A stretch of 64,000 nucleotides of DNA, taken from contig JAJEFJ010000001.1 in NCBI GenBank assembly GCA_022820485.1, forward strand, positions 1 to 64,000, written 5' to 3'. This document shows positions 18,758-27,809 of this stretch, piece after piece. The DNA comes from Candidatus Latescibacterota bacterium (GTDB taxonomy: Bacteria; Latescibacterota; UBA2968; UBA8231). Numbering within the stretch: the first letter of the stretch is position 1; each line of letters starts with the position of its first letter. The translations under genes and the position numbers were made by a program. The notes under the pieces were generated by a model. The model worked only from the letters and a program-made list of their open reading frames with translations, ran no database searches and had not been told where the DNA came from.

Positions 18758-19344
18758 GCGCCCAGTACGATCCAGAGCGCATTCGTCGGCAGATTCGCGT
18801 GATTCGGGTAGAGCAGATGTTCCGCGTGATCCACCACAAACACCGCAGGCAGCCGCTCGGCACCGTTCCCTCGGCGAGCCGGTTCAGCGATCCAGCCGGA
18901 AATTATGCTGTCCTCTATGTCGCCGAATCGGTGCGGTGCGGCTTCTGGGAGGCTGTGGCGCGTAACCGGTTCACGCGCCGTCGCTGTCGCGAACTACCGA
19001 GAGCGGACATTGAGGCTAGGTTGGTGGTGTCGGTCCGATCTCGTGAGGATTTATCCTTGATAGATCTCCGGGGGGATGGACCGATCCGCATCGGTGCCCC
19101 TACGGCAGTTGCCCATGACTCGAACCAAGCCGCAGGCCGTGCGCTATCCGCAGCCACTTTTGCCGACGTTTCGGAAGCCGATGGATTCCTGTTTCAGTCT
19201 AGGTTCACGGGGCATCTCTGTATAGCGATATTCGATCGGGCGATTTGCAAGCTAGACGTGCTAGAGATCGCTCCCCTGATTGAGAACACCGATTTCCTCA
19301 GCGCCCTAGAAGACTACGACATCCAGCTTACGACGCCACCGTAG
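18754..19344 (+). CDS. RES-domain toxin (NAD+-degrading type)
   Basis: This 196-aa protein has the RES fold pattern: MFRVIHHKHRRQPLGT, RFSDPAGNYAVLYVAES with FWEAVARN, and the late Ser-containing GFLFQSRFTG. Characterised RES toxins of MbcT type cleave NAD+ (phosphorolysis or hydrolysis) using a conserved Arg, Glu and Ser, all of which have plausible counterparts here. The start is GTG, overlapping the antitoxin stop by 4 bp. It seems complete. Confidence 0.85.
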   Translation: MSAQYDPERIRRQIRVIRVEQMFRVIHHKHRRQPLGTVPSASRFSDPAGNYAVLYVAESVRCGFWEAVARNRFTRRRCRELPRADIEARLVVSVRSREDLSLIDLRGDGPIRIGAPTAVAHDSNQAAGRALSAATFADVSEADGFLFQSRFTGHLCIAIFDRAICKLDVLEIAPLIENTDFLSALEDYDIQLTTPP

Positions 19345-19375
19345 TGATTTGCGATTTCAGTTCCATCAGTTGAAT

Positions 19376-21280
19376 TCAATACGCCACACTGAGCGTCCTA
19401 GCCAACACCTCTTCCCCCGATTCAGTCTCAGCCGCAATGCGCGCGATATAAGCCCCCGGAGGCACTAGCTCACCGGTCGCATCGCGGCCATCCCAAGTGT
19501 GCTCGTAGGCTCCGGCGGACAAGGCGTCGAAAAATAGCCGACGCACCCGGCGTCCAGCCAAATCGTAGATGCCGATGGAAAATTCGACTTCTTGTACCAG
19601 ACGCAGGACTTGGAAAACAATGCGACTCTCTTCGTTGACGCCGTCCCCATTGGGCGTACATATCGCCGGTACGACTTGCATAGCGGATAAAATCCCACCC
19701 CCTGCGGCGTTAGAGAAAAAGACCCGGTTGGTGTTGGTGCCAACACTCGGACTGGCATCGCCGGCAGCGACCGGCTGGGGCAAACGGCCCCCGGAGTCGA
19801 TTAGGTGGCTCACCAAATCAGTGGCATAGACCAGAATAGCCGTGCGAAAGGTAACGCGCAGGGGCTGATTGTTGCTCGGCGTGACCCGGTTCGATGGGAA
19901 GTACAGCATCAGCCCCTGCGCATCTGCGTGGACGCTGTCGGGCATCACTTCGACAAGCGGTTCCCCCATCTCGAATTTGAGCAACGTCGGTTTGGTTTGG
20001 GTCGCAATGTGCAAGCCATCGAACCCAACCTGTGCATCGCTGTCAAATTCCGCTCGGATGTCATAGGTAAAAAGGGTGTCTCGGCCCGCTGGCACCGCAA
20101 CTACACCACCGGGCGGGAACGGATCTGCGAGAACAGCCACCTCGCCTACGGCGCGGTCGGCCAGCGGCAGTGAGTAGCTAATAGCCAAGCTATCGATCTG
20201 GACGAGATCGGTAGAAGTGCCGCGAAAAAAGAGCTGGAAATCGAAATACTGCCTCGGGCCGGGCAGTTCGAGGGGATAGGTAAAAGTCCCGGTCGAATCA
20301 ATGCGGATCGGATTCTTCCAAGTCCAGTTTTCGGCATCGTCGAGGATGGAACCGCGGAAATCCTCTGCCAGCTTGGCATAGGCGTCTGCGGTCGTGGGCT
20401 GTTCCGAACCCGTTTCGCGATCGACAATTTCAAAATGGACTAGGGGAGTTTCGTCCGTGCCGTTGCGCAGGGTCAGGTCCACGGACGCGGTGGCTGCCGC
20501 TGTCGGGAGCAGGACGCCGTCCGACTGTCGGCGCAACTTAGTGGCTTTGACAGAGAGCGCGCCGAGAATCGCTGCTGTGGGCAATTCAATGAGCTTGGAA
20601 AGATACGTGCCCTTAGGCACGAAACCCGTACCAAAAGCTTGGATTTCCGCTATTTCAAACGGATTGGGCGACAGGATGCGCAACCTGATGAAGCGGATTA
20701 GCTGCACTGGAAAGTCGATTACCGTCCTCGGCTCGGTCTGTAGATCAACGCGTTTCAAAACCTGATAGCGCGGTGCCCCTTGTTGGGTATAGTCGCGGCC
20801 ATCGTTCACGGAAAGTTCAAAGGCCCTCGGGAAGTCGTCGGGAAAGGATGGACTAGGGAAATAGACCAGGCGATTGACCGGAAAGGAAGCCCCCAAGTCC
20901 AAGAAAAAGATGCGTCCGGTCTGATCGGTGCCCAGCCCTTTGAAGCGGTCGCCGGAAGAAGTCTGCTCATCGCCATCGACCAAGGTAGCGGCAGAGCCTT
21001 CAATCGCAGCGTTATCCCAGATATGGGCACGGCCTTCGGCGACAAAGTCCAAGGTCGGCGAGTCGCTCCAATCGAGCGAGCGGAGGATATTGTCGGTTTC
21101 TGCCAAACCGATGGGACGAATCAGAGCCGGGTTTTGCATATCTACTCCCCCGGCGACCGCGGCCTGAGAATCCCAAGAAAGCCCGTCCCCACCGACCCGA
21201 TAGCTTTCGACCTGTGCTCCGAGCGGCGCACTCAGCCAACATACTCCGCACAGAGCGAGGCTGCCCGCAAGCAATCTCAT
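19376..21280 (-). CDS. Secreted FlgD-tailed protein, paralog 4
   Basis: This 634-aa protein starts at MRLLAGSLALCGVCWLSAPLGAQ (signal peptide), chosen because its ATG forms an ATGA overlap with the preceding lipoprotein gene. It shares blocks with paralogs 1 and 3: VDGDEQTSSGDRF, FFLDLGASFPVNRLVYFPSP, RFIRLRI, EIQAFGTGF, ISYSLPLADRAVGEV, MGEPLVEVMPDSV. The FlgD-Ig tail is CTPNGDGVNEESRI...WDGRDATGELVPPGAYIARI, ending TLSVAY. It is the third gene of a leftward unit (CBM9-like, lipoprotein, paralog 4), so the lipoprotein is a likely partner. Confidence 0.75.
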   Translation of the reverse strand: MRLLAGSLALCGVCWLSAPLGAQVESYRVGGDGLSWDSQAAVAGGVDMQNPALIRPIGLAETDNILRSLDWSDSPTLDFVAEGRAHIWDNAAIEGSAATLVDGDEQTSSGDRFKGLGTDQTGRIFFLDLGASFPVNRLVYFPSPSFPDDFPRAFELSVNDGRDYTQQGAPRYQVLKRVDLQTEPRTVIDFPVQLIRFIRLRILSPNPFEIAEIQAFGTGFVPKGTYLSKLIELPTAAILGALSVKATKLRRQSDGVLLPTAAATASVDLTLRNGTDETPLVHFEIVDRETGSEQPTTADAYAKLAEDFRGSILDDAENWTWKNPIRIDSTGTFTYPLELPGPRQYFDFQLFFRGTSTDLVQIDSLAISYSLPLADRAVGEVAVLADPFPPGGVVAVPAGRDTLFTYDIRAEFDSDAQVGFDGLHIATQTKPTLLKFEMGEPLVEVMPDSVHADAQGLMLYFPSNRVTPSNNQPLRVTFRTAILVYATDLVSHLIDSGGRLPQPVAAGDASPSVGTNTNRVFFSNAAGGGILSAMQVVPAICTPNGDGVNEESRIVFQVLRLVQEVEFSIGIYDLAGRRVRRLFFDALSAGAYEHTWDGRDATGELVPPGAYIARIAAETESGEEVLARTLSVAY

Positions 21281-22002
21281 TCCTGCGCCCAATCTGCCGG
21301 TGGCTGATACCCTCTGAACACCTCGCGCTGAAAGCGATACGCCAGATCTATGGTCTCGACGGGTTGCTGCCTGAAGTCGAAGCGAATCGCCACGTCGCTG
21401 AGGTGAACGGTAAACTCATTGATATCGTGAGGCAATGCGGGGAACACCACATATCCCTCTACTTCTTGGCCGCTGAAAACGTCTTCGGCTGGATACATGG
21501 TGCGAGTCAGAATCTCCCGGCGCTCTTGGAAGACGCTGTAGGCATTACCCGCATATCCGGGAATCATAGAAGCATAGAATTCGAGGATGTCCGTTCTGTT
21601 GAGCGGATCGTACTCGCGGCCAGCCTGTTGAGAGACGAGGGTTATGCGGGTGGGATCCAGATGCACCTTGGGATACTCGTAATTTTTCACCTGAACCGAA
21701 AAGACAGTGTACTTGGGCGGCGTATAGGTATCACCCAGCGGCTTCCAGTTGCCAAAGGTATAGGGATTCTTGGAATTGGCACCCGCCTTAGAGTAGTCGG
21801 CGAATTGCCGGTTCAACTCTCCGTCCGTCATGGGACGCAGGGAAACTTCGAGGCGGTTGAAAACGGCGATAATGGTTCCGTCGTCTTCGACCGAGGCATA
21901 GGCTTCCTGGCGATTTTCGGGCGCAGGTTCGATCGGCCCTGGGAAATAGCGACCGCAACCGCCCAGCACCAGCAGCACCAAGGCACCCAAGTATCGACTC
22001 AT
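21277..22002 (-). CDS. Envelope lipoprotein of unknown function
   Basis: This is a 241-aa protein when started at MSRYLGALVLLVLGGC, a textbook lipoprotein signal with lipobox LGGC; the longer frame adds 27 residues before it. The mature part contains FNRLEVSLRPMTDGELNRQF, a long beta-rich region and EVEGYVVFPALPHDINEFTVHLSDVAIRFDF, similar in style to DUF4352-like immunoglobulin domains, though I do not claim that family. It is translationally coupled (ATGA) to secreted paralog 4. Confidence 0.7.
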   Translation of the reverse strand: MSRYLGALVLLVLGGCGRYFPGPIEPAPENRQEAYASVEDDGTIIAVFNRLEVSLRPMTDGELNRQFADYSKAGANSKNPYTFGNWKPLGDTYTPPKYTVFSVQVKNYEYPKVHLDPTRITLVSQQAGREYDPLNRTDILEFYASMIPGYAGNAYSVFQERREILTRTMYPAEDVFSGQEVEGYVVFPALPHDINEFTVHLSDVAIRFDFRQQPVETIDLAYRFQREVFRGYQPPADWAQE

Positions 22003-22100
22003 GGCAAAACGCTTCCCAAACGTCCTACAAAACGCGAAAGCGGGGGAGTAGAGATAATCACGCCTCTCCTCCCCCGCTTGCAAAATAAAATGGAGAAATG

Positions 22101-23009
22101 TTACTCGTCGAAAGTCGCCTTAATTTTTCCCCAAGTACTGCCTTCGACCGCAGTGCCAGCGTCGTTGCCCCGGGTGTACTCATCTACCGTCAACAAGGTA
22201 AAGTCAGAGGCGAAATCCTGATCCCTATGCGCTCCGTTGACGTCCCCGGTGACTAGCTGATGCGTCCGGGCGGCACCCTCAGAAGGCGTCGTATCGGCCT
22301 CGTTGAGCTGATAGGTGAGACCAACCGTCATTCCCGGCTGCAGGACCACGCGTTCGGTAGAGGCCTCGTCGTTTTCCAAGTTGACCCACAGCGGCATGGC
22401 GAACTCATAGCCTAAGGTGACATTGGTCGAGCCGTGCGTAGCGCCAGGCGGGCTGAGGCTGACATCGGCCTCAATGTAGGCCGTGGCCCACTGCTTGGCC
22501 GGGTCGGCGTCTTTGCGCAGCCAAGTCGTGCCATTGCCATAGGGCGTCGAATACCCGCCGGGCACCTGCACGTGCATGGTCCACTGCTGCGCGTTCACTT
22601 GGTTCGGATCGCGGTACGGGCCACCACTGTGGTCGCCGTCGGTGATAATTTCGAGATCGTCCTCAAACCACCCGTTTTCCGGATCCGTTTCGGCCGCGTG
22701 CAGCGAATCGTCCGTCACCCGCACAAAGCCATAGATGCGGTTGTCGGGTGCCTGCGTCCAAGCGGTCCTGATGGAAACATCGATATCGCTCTTGTCGGGA
22801 ATTACTTGCTGTACGACCTCGCCCATTTCGTCGGGAGTGACGATAAAATTGGGATCGTACCACGCCCAATCTCCGTCCTCACCATCGGCGACGTACGTCA
22901 CATCCGCGGGCCATTCCAAAGCGAAATACCCAAAACCATTGGCGTTACTGTGCGCAAAGCACGTGCTAGTAGCCAACAGCAAAACGCCAAAAACAGCACA
23001 GACTCTCAT
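22101..23009 (-). CDS. Secreted CBM9-like carbohydrate-binding protein
   Basis: This 302-aa protein has a signal peptide (MRVCAVFGVLLLATSTCFA). DGEDGDWAWYDP, IRTAWTQAPDNRIYGFVRVTDDSL, WFEDDLEIITDGDHSGG and a later LGYEFAMPLW strand follow the order seen in CBM9/DOMON-like sugar-binding sandwiches. AAGGAGG stands 7 nt before this ATG; a second AAGGAGG precedes an in-frame TTG 22 codons upstream (23075). It is the first gene of the lipoprotein/paralog 4 unit and divergent from a solute-binding protein gene, with an 18-bp palindrome between. Confidence 0.65.
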   Translation of the reverse strand: MRVCAVFGVLLLATSTCFAHSNANGFGYFALEWPADVTYVADGEDGDWAWYDPNFIVTPDEMGEVVQQVIPDKSDIDVSIRTAWTQAPDNRIYGFVRVTDDSLHAAETDPENGWFEDDLEIITDGDHSGGPYRDPNQVNAQQWTMHVQVPGGYSTPYGNGTTWLRKDADPAKQWATAYIEADVSLSPPGATHGSTNVTLGYEFAMPLWVNLENDEASTERVVLQPGMTVGLTYQLNEADTTPSEGAARTHQLVTGDVNGAHRDQDFASDFTLLTVDEYTRGNDAGTAVEGSTWGKIKATFDE

Positions 23010-23114
23010 AGTTATCCTCCTTTTAGAGATTAAATTGGCTGTTTTGTTTGTCAGATATGCTCTTTCTGCTAACAACTAAAACCTCCTTTTTGAAGAGTTA
23101 TACCATACGCCCTT

Positions 23115-23160
23115 TTGCCCGTTCAAGGTATTTAATAGCATAGTGAAAGTCAACTTTCAC
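23115..23160 (+). promoter_or_regulatory. Candidate promoter with palindromic operator
   Basis: GTGAAAGT-CA-ACTTTCAC (23143-23160) is an 8-bp perfect inverted repeat. Upstream, TTGCCC (23115-23120), an 18-bp spacer and CATAGT (23139-23144) could be a weak sigma70 promoter ending inside the palindrome. It lies between the divergent genes at 23009 and 23189. Confidence 0.45.
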
Positions 23161-23188
23161 GACGATTGGTACACGAAGGCTAGATGCC

Positions 23189-24922
23189 ATGCTTAACTAC
23201 GTGCTAAGCGGCTTGCTCGCCTGCTGCCTGCTCTTTGCCTGCGGCGGGGATGTCAACGACGAAGCTGACGTCCCCCGCAACCGCTCGCTCATAATGAACT
23301 GCACGCCGCCCAACACCTGCGCCGGCCAGATCCAGGACTACGATTCCTTCAACCCTTTTCTCCCCGGCAGCATCTCCAGCACCGGCCACAACTTCCTCTA
23401 CGAACCACTCTACTTCTACAACCCCTATGGCAAAGAACAAAACCTCATACCTTGGATCGCCACCGGCCACGAGTACAACGACGACTTCACCGAAGTGACC
23501 ATCCACCTCAGAGAAGGAGTAAAATGGAGCGACGGCACGCCTTGGACTGCGGCGGATCTGGTATTCACAATCGACATGCTCAAAAAGAACGCTCCCGTCC
23601 TCAACGCCTCGGTCGATATGGAGCTATGGGTTGCAGAGGCCAGCGTCGTAGAAGACCTACAGGCGAAAATCGCGCTAAAATCGCCAAATCCGCGCTTCGT
23701 ATTCGAGTATTTAACTAACAATTTCGGCAACGGCATCCCCATTGTCCCCAAGCACATCTGGGAGGGAGAAGACGCGAAAACCTTCGCCAACCTAGATATC
23801 CAACGCGGCTGGCCCGTAGTCAGTGGCCCCTACCGGCTCGTCCGCTCCGAGCCTCAGCAACGGATCTGGGATCTGCGGCAAGACTGGTGGGCGGCTGAGA
23901 TAGGCTTTCGCCGACTCCCCCGCGTAGAACGCCTGATCTATCTGCCCTACGTGGACGAAGACAAAAGGGTGCAACTATTGATCAGCAACCAAATGGATAC
24001 CTGTCTGGACCTGCGCCCGTCCAATATCAAAACCATTCTCGACCAAAATCCCGACGTATCTACTTGGACCGGTCGCGAACCACCCTACGGCTACCTCGAT
24101 TGGTGGCCTATCGCCTTGGGCTTTAACAATCTCGAAGCGCCGTTTGCAGATGCGGAAATCCGCTGGGCCATCAACTACGCCATTGACCGGCAGCAACTCG
24201 TCGAGGTCGGCTGGCAGGGCGCGGGAACCTATTCCCTGCTGCCCTTTCCAGATTTCCCGCCCTTGCGCCGTTTCACGGACCAGATCGGGGATTTGCTCGC
24301 CCGCTATCCAGTTGGCACACACGACCCAGCCAAGACCGAGGAGATCATGCAACGCCAAGGCTGGTCCCTCGAAAAAGGCATCTGGACCAAGGAAGGCACG
24401 CCGTTCAAAATCACCATCGACCTGCATCCAAATCTCCACGACATCGTCCCCGTACTGGTCGAACAGCTACGCCGCGCCGGCTTTGATGCCGGTTTCAGAA
24501 TGACTTCCGATTATTACACTCGCATGACAGTGGGCGACGCCCGGGCCTTTCTGATCGGCAACTCGGGTAGCGTGCGCGATCCGTATTTCACCCTCCGCCT
24601 CTATCACAGCCGCTACGTGCAACCAACCGGTACAGCCGCTATCTACTTCTGGCGCTGGCAAAACACCCACTTTGACCAAATCATCGATCGCATGGCTGGC
24701 ACGGCCCCCGACGATCCGCAACTGCTCGAACACTTTCGCCAAGCCATGGAAATCTGGCTGCGTGAGCTACCTTCCATTCCGATACTCCAGTGGTACCACA
24801 GAATTCCCCACAACGAAACCTACTGGCAAAACTGGCCCACTGCGGAGACGCCTTATATCAACAGCGCTTACTGGGCGCGCACATGGCTGCTGGTTCTCCT
24901 CCAGCTTGAACCTACAGAGTAG
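23189..24922 (+). CDS. ABC-type peptide/nickel-family solute-binding lipoprotein (SBP_bac_5)
   Basis: This is a 577-aa lipoprotein (MLNYVLSGLLACCLLFAC, lipobox LFAC). It shows the family features: an early YDSFNPFLPG...LYEPLYFYNP segment, the VTIHLREGVKWSDGTPWTAADLVFTIDML signature, and IRWAINYAIDRQQLV. It would bind an oligopeptide or other small ligand outside the inner membrane. No permease or ATPase genes are near, so it would depend on a distant transporter. It is followed 6 bp later, in the same reading frame, by a PpiC lipoprotein gene. Confidence 0.88.
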   Translation: MLNYVLSGLLACCLLFACGGDVNDEADVPRNRSLIMNCTPPNTCAGQIQDYDSFNPFLPGSISSTGHNFLYEPLYFYNPYGKEQNLIPWIATGHEYNDDFTEVTIHLREGVKWSDGTPWTAADLVFTIDMLKKNAPVLNASVDMELWVAEASVVEDLQAKIALKSPNPRFVFEYLTNNFGNGIPIVPKHIWEGEDAKTFANLDIQRGWPVVSGPYRLVRSEPQQRIWDLRQDWWAAEIGFRRLPRVERLIYLPYVDEDKRVQLLISNQMDTCLDLRPSNIKTILDQNPDVSTWTGREPPYGYLDWWPIALGFNNLEAPFADAEIRWAINYAIDRQQLVEVGWQGAGTYSLLPFPDFPPLRRFTDQIGDLLARYPVGTHDPAKTEEIMQRQGWSLEKGIWTKEGTPFKITIDLHPNLHDIVPVLVEQLRRAGFDAGFRMTSDYYTRMTVGDARAFLIGNSGSVRDPYFTLRLYHSRYVQPTGTAAIYFWRWQNTHFDQIIDRMAGTAPDDPQLLEHFRQAMEIWLRELPSIPILQWYHRIPHNETYWQNWPTAETPYINSAYWARTWLLVLLQLEPTE

Positions 24923-24928
24923 CGACCC

Positions 24929-26611
24929 ATGGCAATAGCAGCGGTAGTCCTTTTCCTCTTGGGATGCGCGGAAAACCATTCCGTAGCAGCGCGGATCGCC
25001 GATCGCACCATCGCGATCGATCAGGTGGAACGGGTCTGGGACAAGCTGCCGCAGGAGCAAAAAAAATCAAAGCAAGATGTCCTAGAGACGCTTATCAATC
25101 GCGAGTTGCTGTTCATAGAGGCCAAGAATAGGGAACTGGATAAGAGCGCACGGGTCCTATCCAGCTTAGAACACGTGCGCCGACAACGAGCCGTAGAACG
25201 CCTCATCAAAAGAAAAGTTAAAAGCCATATAACAGTCTCTGAAGCAGAGATCAGGACCTATTACGAAAACAGCGACTTGCACACCAAACGCGAGATGCGA
25301 GGACGGCATCTCATGGTGAAAACAGCGGCAGAAGCGCAAACGCTCTACCAAGCGCTCCTAGACGGCGAAGATTTCGCCGAGCTAGCCCGTCGCTTTTCTC
25401 TAGACCAACAGACCGCTGATAAAGGAGGCGACCTAGGCTACTGGGACGAGTCCTTGATGGCCGGCCCGGTCAGCAAGGAGCTCTTCTCCATGCAGTTGGG
25501 CGAGCTGTCTGAGCCTTTCCAAGGCCGAGAGGGCTACTTCCACATCGTGCGCGTGGAGGACGAGCGGCCGCTGCCCTATGAGTCCTTAAAAAAGAGGATC
25601 AAAGACCGGCTCTATGCAGATCGCCTTGCCATGCGCACAGCGGAGTTTCGCACGAACATCAGAAAGCAGTTCAATCTACAGCTAGTCGAAGAAACTTGGT
25701 TGCAGCTAGTCAAGCTGGGCAAAACCGCCTCTCACGGCATCCCCGAGTTCGACGAGGACGAGCAGTCAGCAAAGCAGCTAATACTCTATGAAGGAGGACA
25801 GGTCGCGCTTGGGCAGTACCTGCAATGGCTCGTAGCAACCCCATCCCAACGGCGTCCCGTAACCGTAGATACCGCGAGCATCGCTCGGTACGCCAGACGC
25901 ACGGCCATCGATTCCGTGCTGCTGCCGCTAGCCGCTCAGCAGGCAGGGCTAGCCGACGACGACGAGATGAAGCGCTACCTAGAAAAACGTCAATCGCTAC
26001 TAATGATCGAAGAGCTGCGCCGCCTCGAGGCAGAAGCGCCGATTGTCAATGAAGCTGCTATGCGGACCTATTACGAGGAGCATCTATCTTGGTTTACCGA
26101 TCCCGATCTGCTCATCTACGAAGCCATCCTGCTCCACCACGAAGCAGACGCACTCGACGTCGCCGAAAAAGTGCGCCAAGGAGCCGACATGTGGACGTTG
26201 GCCCAAGGTTATCCGCGCTTTCACGACGCTTGGTTTCACTATAACATTTACCACATCCACCGCGAGGAAGACGAGCAACACGCCCACTCCCCGCATACCA
26301 TGTCGGCCGTGTTAGCAGCCGTCCGCAAAACTCCAGTGGGAAAAGTCGGCGGGCCTTTCTTGGTGCATTTCCAGCCGCGCGAAAAAATCTGGCCGGGATA
26401 CATCGTGTTTCGCACGCTGGAGCAACGCCCTGCCCGATTGTTACCTTTTGCCCATCCCGAGGTTCAGCAAACCGTAAAAAAGATGGTGCGCTCGGCAAAT
26501 CGCCAGCGCATTGAAGAGCGCTTTGAAGCTTTTCTGAGCCAACTGCGGGAGAAGTACGCAGAGCAAATTGAAATATACCCCGAGAATCTCGCCTCCGAAC
26601 CGGCCTTATAA
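24929..26611 (+). CDS. PpiC/parvulin-type peptidyl-prolyl isomerase lipoprotein (SurA-like)
   Basis: This is a 560-aa protein. A very short lipoprotein signal (MAIAAVVLFLLGC, no N-terminal Lys/Arg) is followed by a SurA_N-like helical part. A parvulin domain occupies residues about 121-210 (RGRHLMVKT, DFAELARRFSLDQQTADKGGDLGYW, FSMQLGELSEPFQGREGYFHIVRV). A second long helical/PpiC-like part runs to the end, with YYEEHLSWFTDPDLLIYEAILLHHEA. The likely role is folding of exported proteins. The preceding gene's TAG lies in the same frame two codons before this ATG. Confidence 0.85.
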   Translation: MAIAAVVLFLLGCAENHSVAARIADRTIAIDQVERVWDKLPQEQKKSKQDVLETLINRELLFIEAKNRELDKSARVLSSLEHVRRQRAVERLIKRKVKSHITVSEAEIRTYYENSDLHTKREMRGRHLMVKTAAEAQTLYQALLDGEDFAELARRFSLDQQTADKGGDLGYWDESLMAGPVSKELFSMQLGELSEPFQGREGYFHIVRVEDERPLPYESLKKRIKDRLYADRLAMRTAEFRTNIRKQFNLQLVEETWLQLVKLGKTASHGIPEFDEDEQSAKQLILYEGGQVALGQYLQWLVATPSQRRPVTVDTASIARYARRTAIDSVLLPLAAQQAGLADDDEMKRYLEKRQSLLMIEELRRLEAEAPIVNEAAMRTYYEEHLSWFTDPDLLIYEAILLHHEADALDVAEKVRQGADMWTLAQGYPRFHDAWFHYNIYHIHREEDEQHAHSPHTMSAVLAAVRKTPVGKVGGPFLVHFQPREKIWPGYIVFRTLEQRPARLLPFAHPEVQQTVKKMVRSANRQRIEERFEAFLSQLREKYAEQIEIYPENLASEPAL

Positions 26612-26635
26612 ATCCGCTTCCACGAAAGGCATCCC

Positions 26636-27748
26636 ATGCACATCACCAAAGTCGAAATACGCACCGTAGCCCCGCCGGTTGACCGCTTCACTTGGTCGGA
26701 CGACCTGCCAGATCAATACTCGACTAACACAGTCGTCCGCATCTATACAGACGAGGGCATCGAGGGCGTAGCTGGCGTCTGGAACGCGACCTCCTTTGAC
26801 TTCGAACGCTATACCGCCGAATCCATACGCCACTTAGCTCCCATCCTGCTGGGCAAGGACCCGCTCTTGCGGGAACACATATGGCACGAGATTAGACCGC
26901 GCGTCTTTCCGCTGCCGCCCCAGTCGCTGGCCGCTATCGACATCGCCCTGTGGGACCTAGCGGGCAAGGTAGCGGGCCTGCCGCTCTATCGCCTGTTGGG
27001 CGGAGCACGCGACAAAATCCCCGCCTACGCCAGCACCCCGCTTTTTGAAGACGTCGAATCCTATCTGAAGAACGCCGAGGAGTTCATCGCCCAAGGCTTC
27101 AAGGCCATCAAGTTCCACACTTGGTGCATTCCCGAGCTAGACCTCGAACTCGCCCGCGCCGTCCGCAAGCAGTACCCCGGCAACGACGTCGCCTTCATGC
27201 TCGACGCCGAGAACAACTACGACCGCGACGGTGCCCTGCGCGTTGCCCAAGAACTCGAAGCAATGGGTTTCACGTGGTTTGAGGCCCCATTGCACGACTC
27301 GGATCTCGACGGCTACCGGGAGCTGACCAGCCGAGTAACCATTCCCATCCTACCGTCCGGCAACTGGTTCCAAGACCTCCACACCTTTGCCGAAGCCCTC
27401 CATTCAAAGGCGTGGGGCCGCGCCCGCACCGACGCAGCCATGATGGGCGGAATCACACAGACCAACAAAGCAATCGCCCTCACCGAAGCGGCTGGCATGA
27501 AATGCGAGATCATGTCGTGGGGCTACAGCCTCGTGTCGGCCGCCAACCTGCACCTAATGCTAGCGCACGACAACTGCTCCTATTTCGAGCAGTCGGTTCC
27601 CTGCGAACCCTACGAATACGGAATGCAAGACGTCATCCGCGCCCAACCCGACGGCTATGCCTATGCACCCGCTGGGCCGGGCCTCGGCCTCGCCGTGGAC
27701 TGGGAGGCCATGGACGCAGCCACGATCCATTCGATTGTCGTCGAGTAG
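26636..27748 (+). CDS. Enolase-superfamily (mandelate racemase/muconate lactonizing) enzyme
   Basis: This is a 370-aa protein. The N-terminal capping domain is followed by IDIALWDLAGKVAGLPLYRLLGG, the superfamily signature. In the barrel, KAIKFHTW, MLDAENNY (metal Asp) and WFEAPLHD (metal Glu) are visible. The third ligand strand reads ILPSGNWF where an acidic residue is usual, and the site that often carries the catalytic His reads EIMSWGYS. Substrate and even activity are therefore unclear; sugar-acid dehydratases are the commonest relatives. It starts 24 bp after the PpiC gene. Confidence 0.85.
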   Translation: MHITKVEIRTVAPPVDRFTWSDDLPDQYSTNTVVRIYTDEGIEGVAGVWNATSFDFERYTAESIRHLAPILLGKDPLLREHIWHEIRPRVFPLPPQSLAAIDIALWDLAGKVAGLPLYRLLGGARDKIPAYASTPLFEDVESYLKNAEEFIAQGFKAIKFHTWCIPELDLELARAVRKQYPGNDVAFMLDAENNYDRDGALRVAQELEAMGFTWFEAPLHDSDLDGYRELTSRVTIPILPSGNWFQDLHTFAEALHSKAWGRARTDAAMMGGITQTNKAIALTEAAGMKCEIMSWGYSLVSAANLHLMLAHDNCSYFEQSVPCEPYEYGMQDVIRAQPDGYAYAPAGPGLGLAVDWEAMDAATIHSIVVE

Positions 27749-27809
27749 GACGCTGCTGGAGCTATCAGATGTACGGGACTAGCCCTGTCGCCAGCAAACC
27801 CTCAACCAT

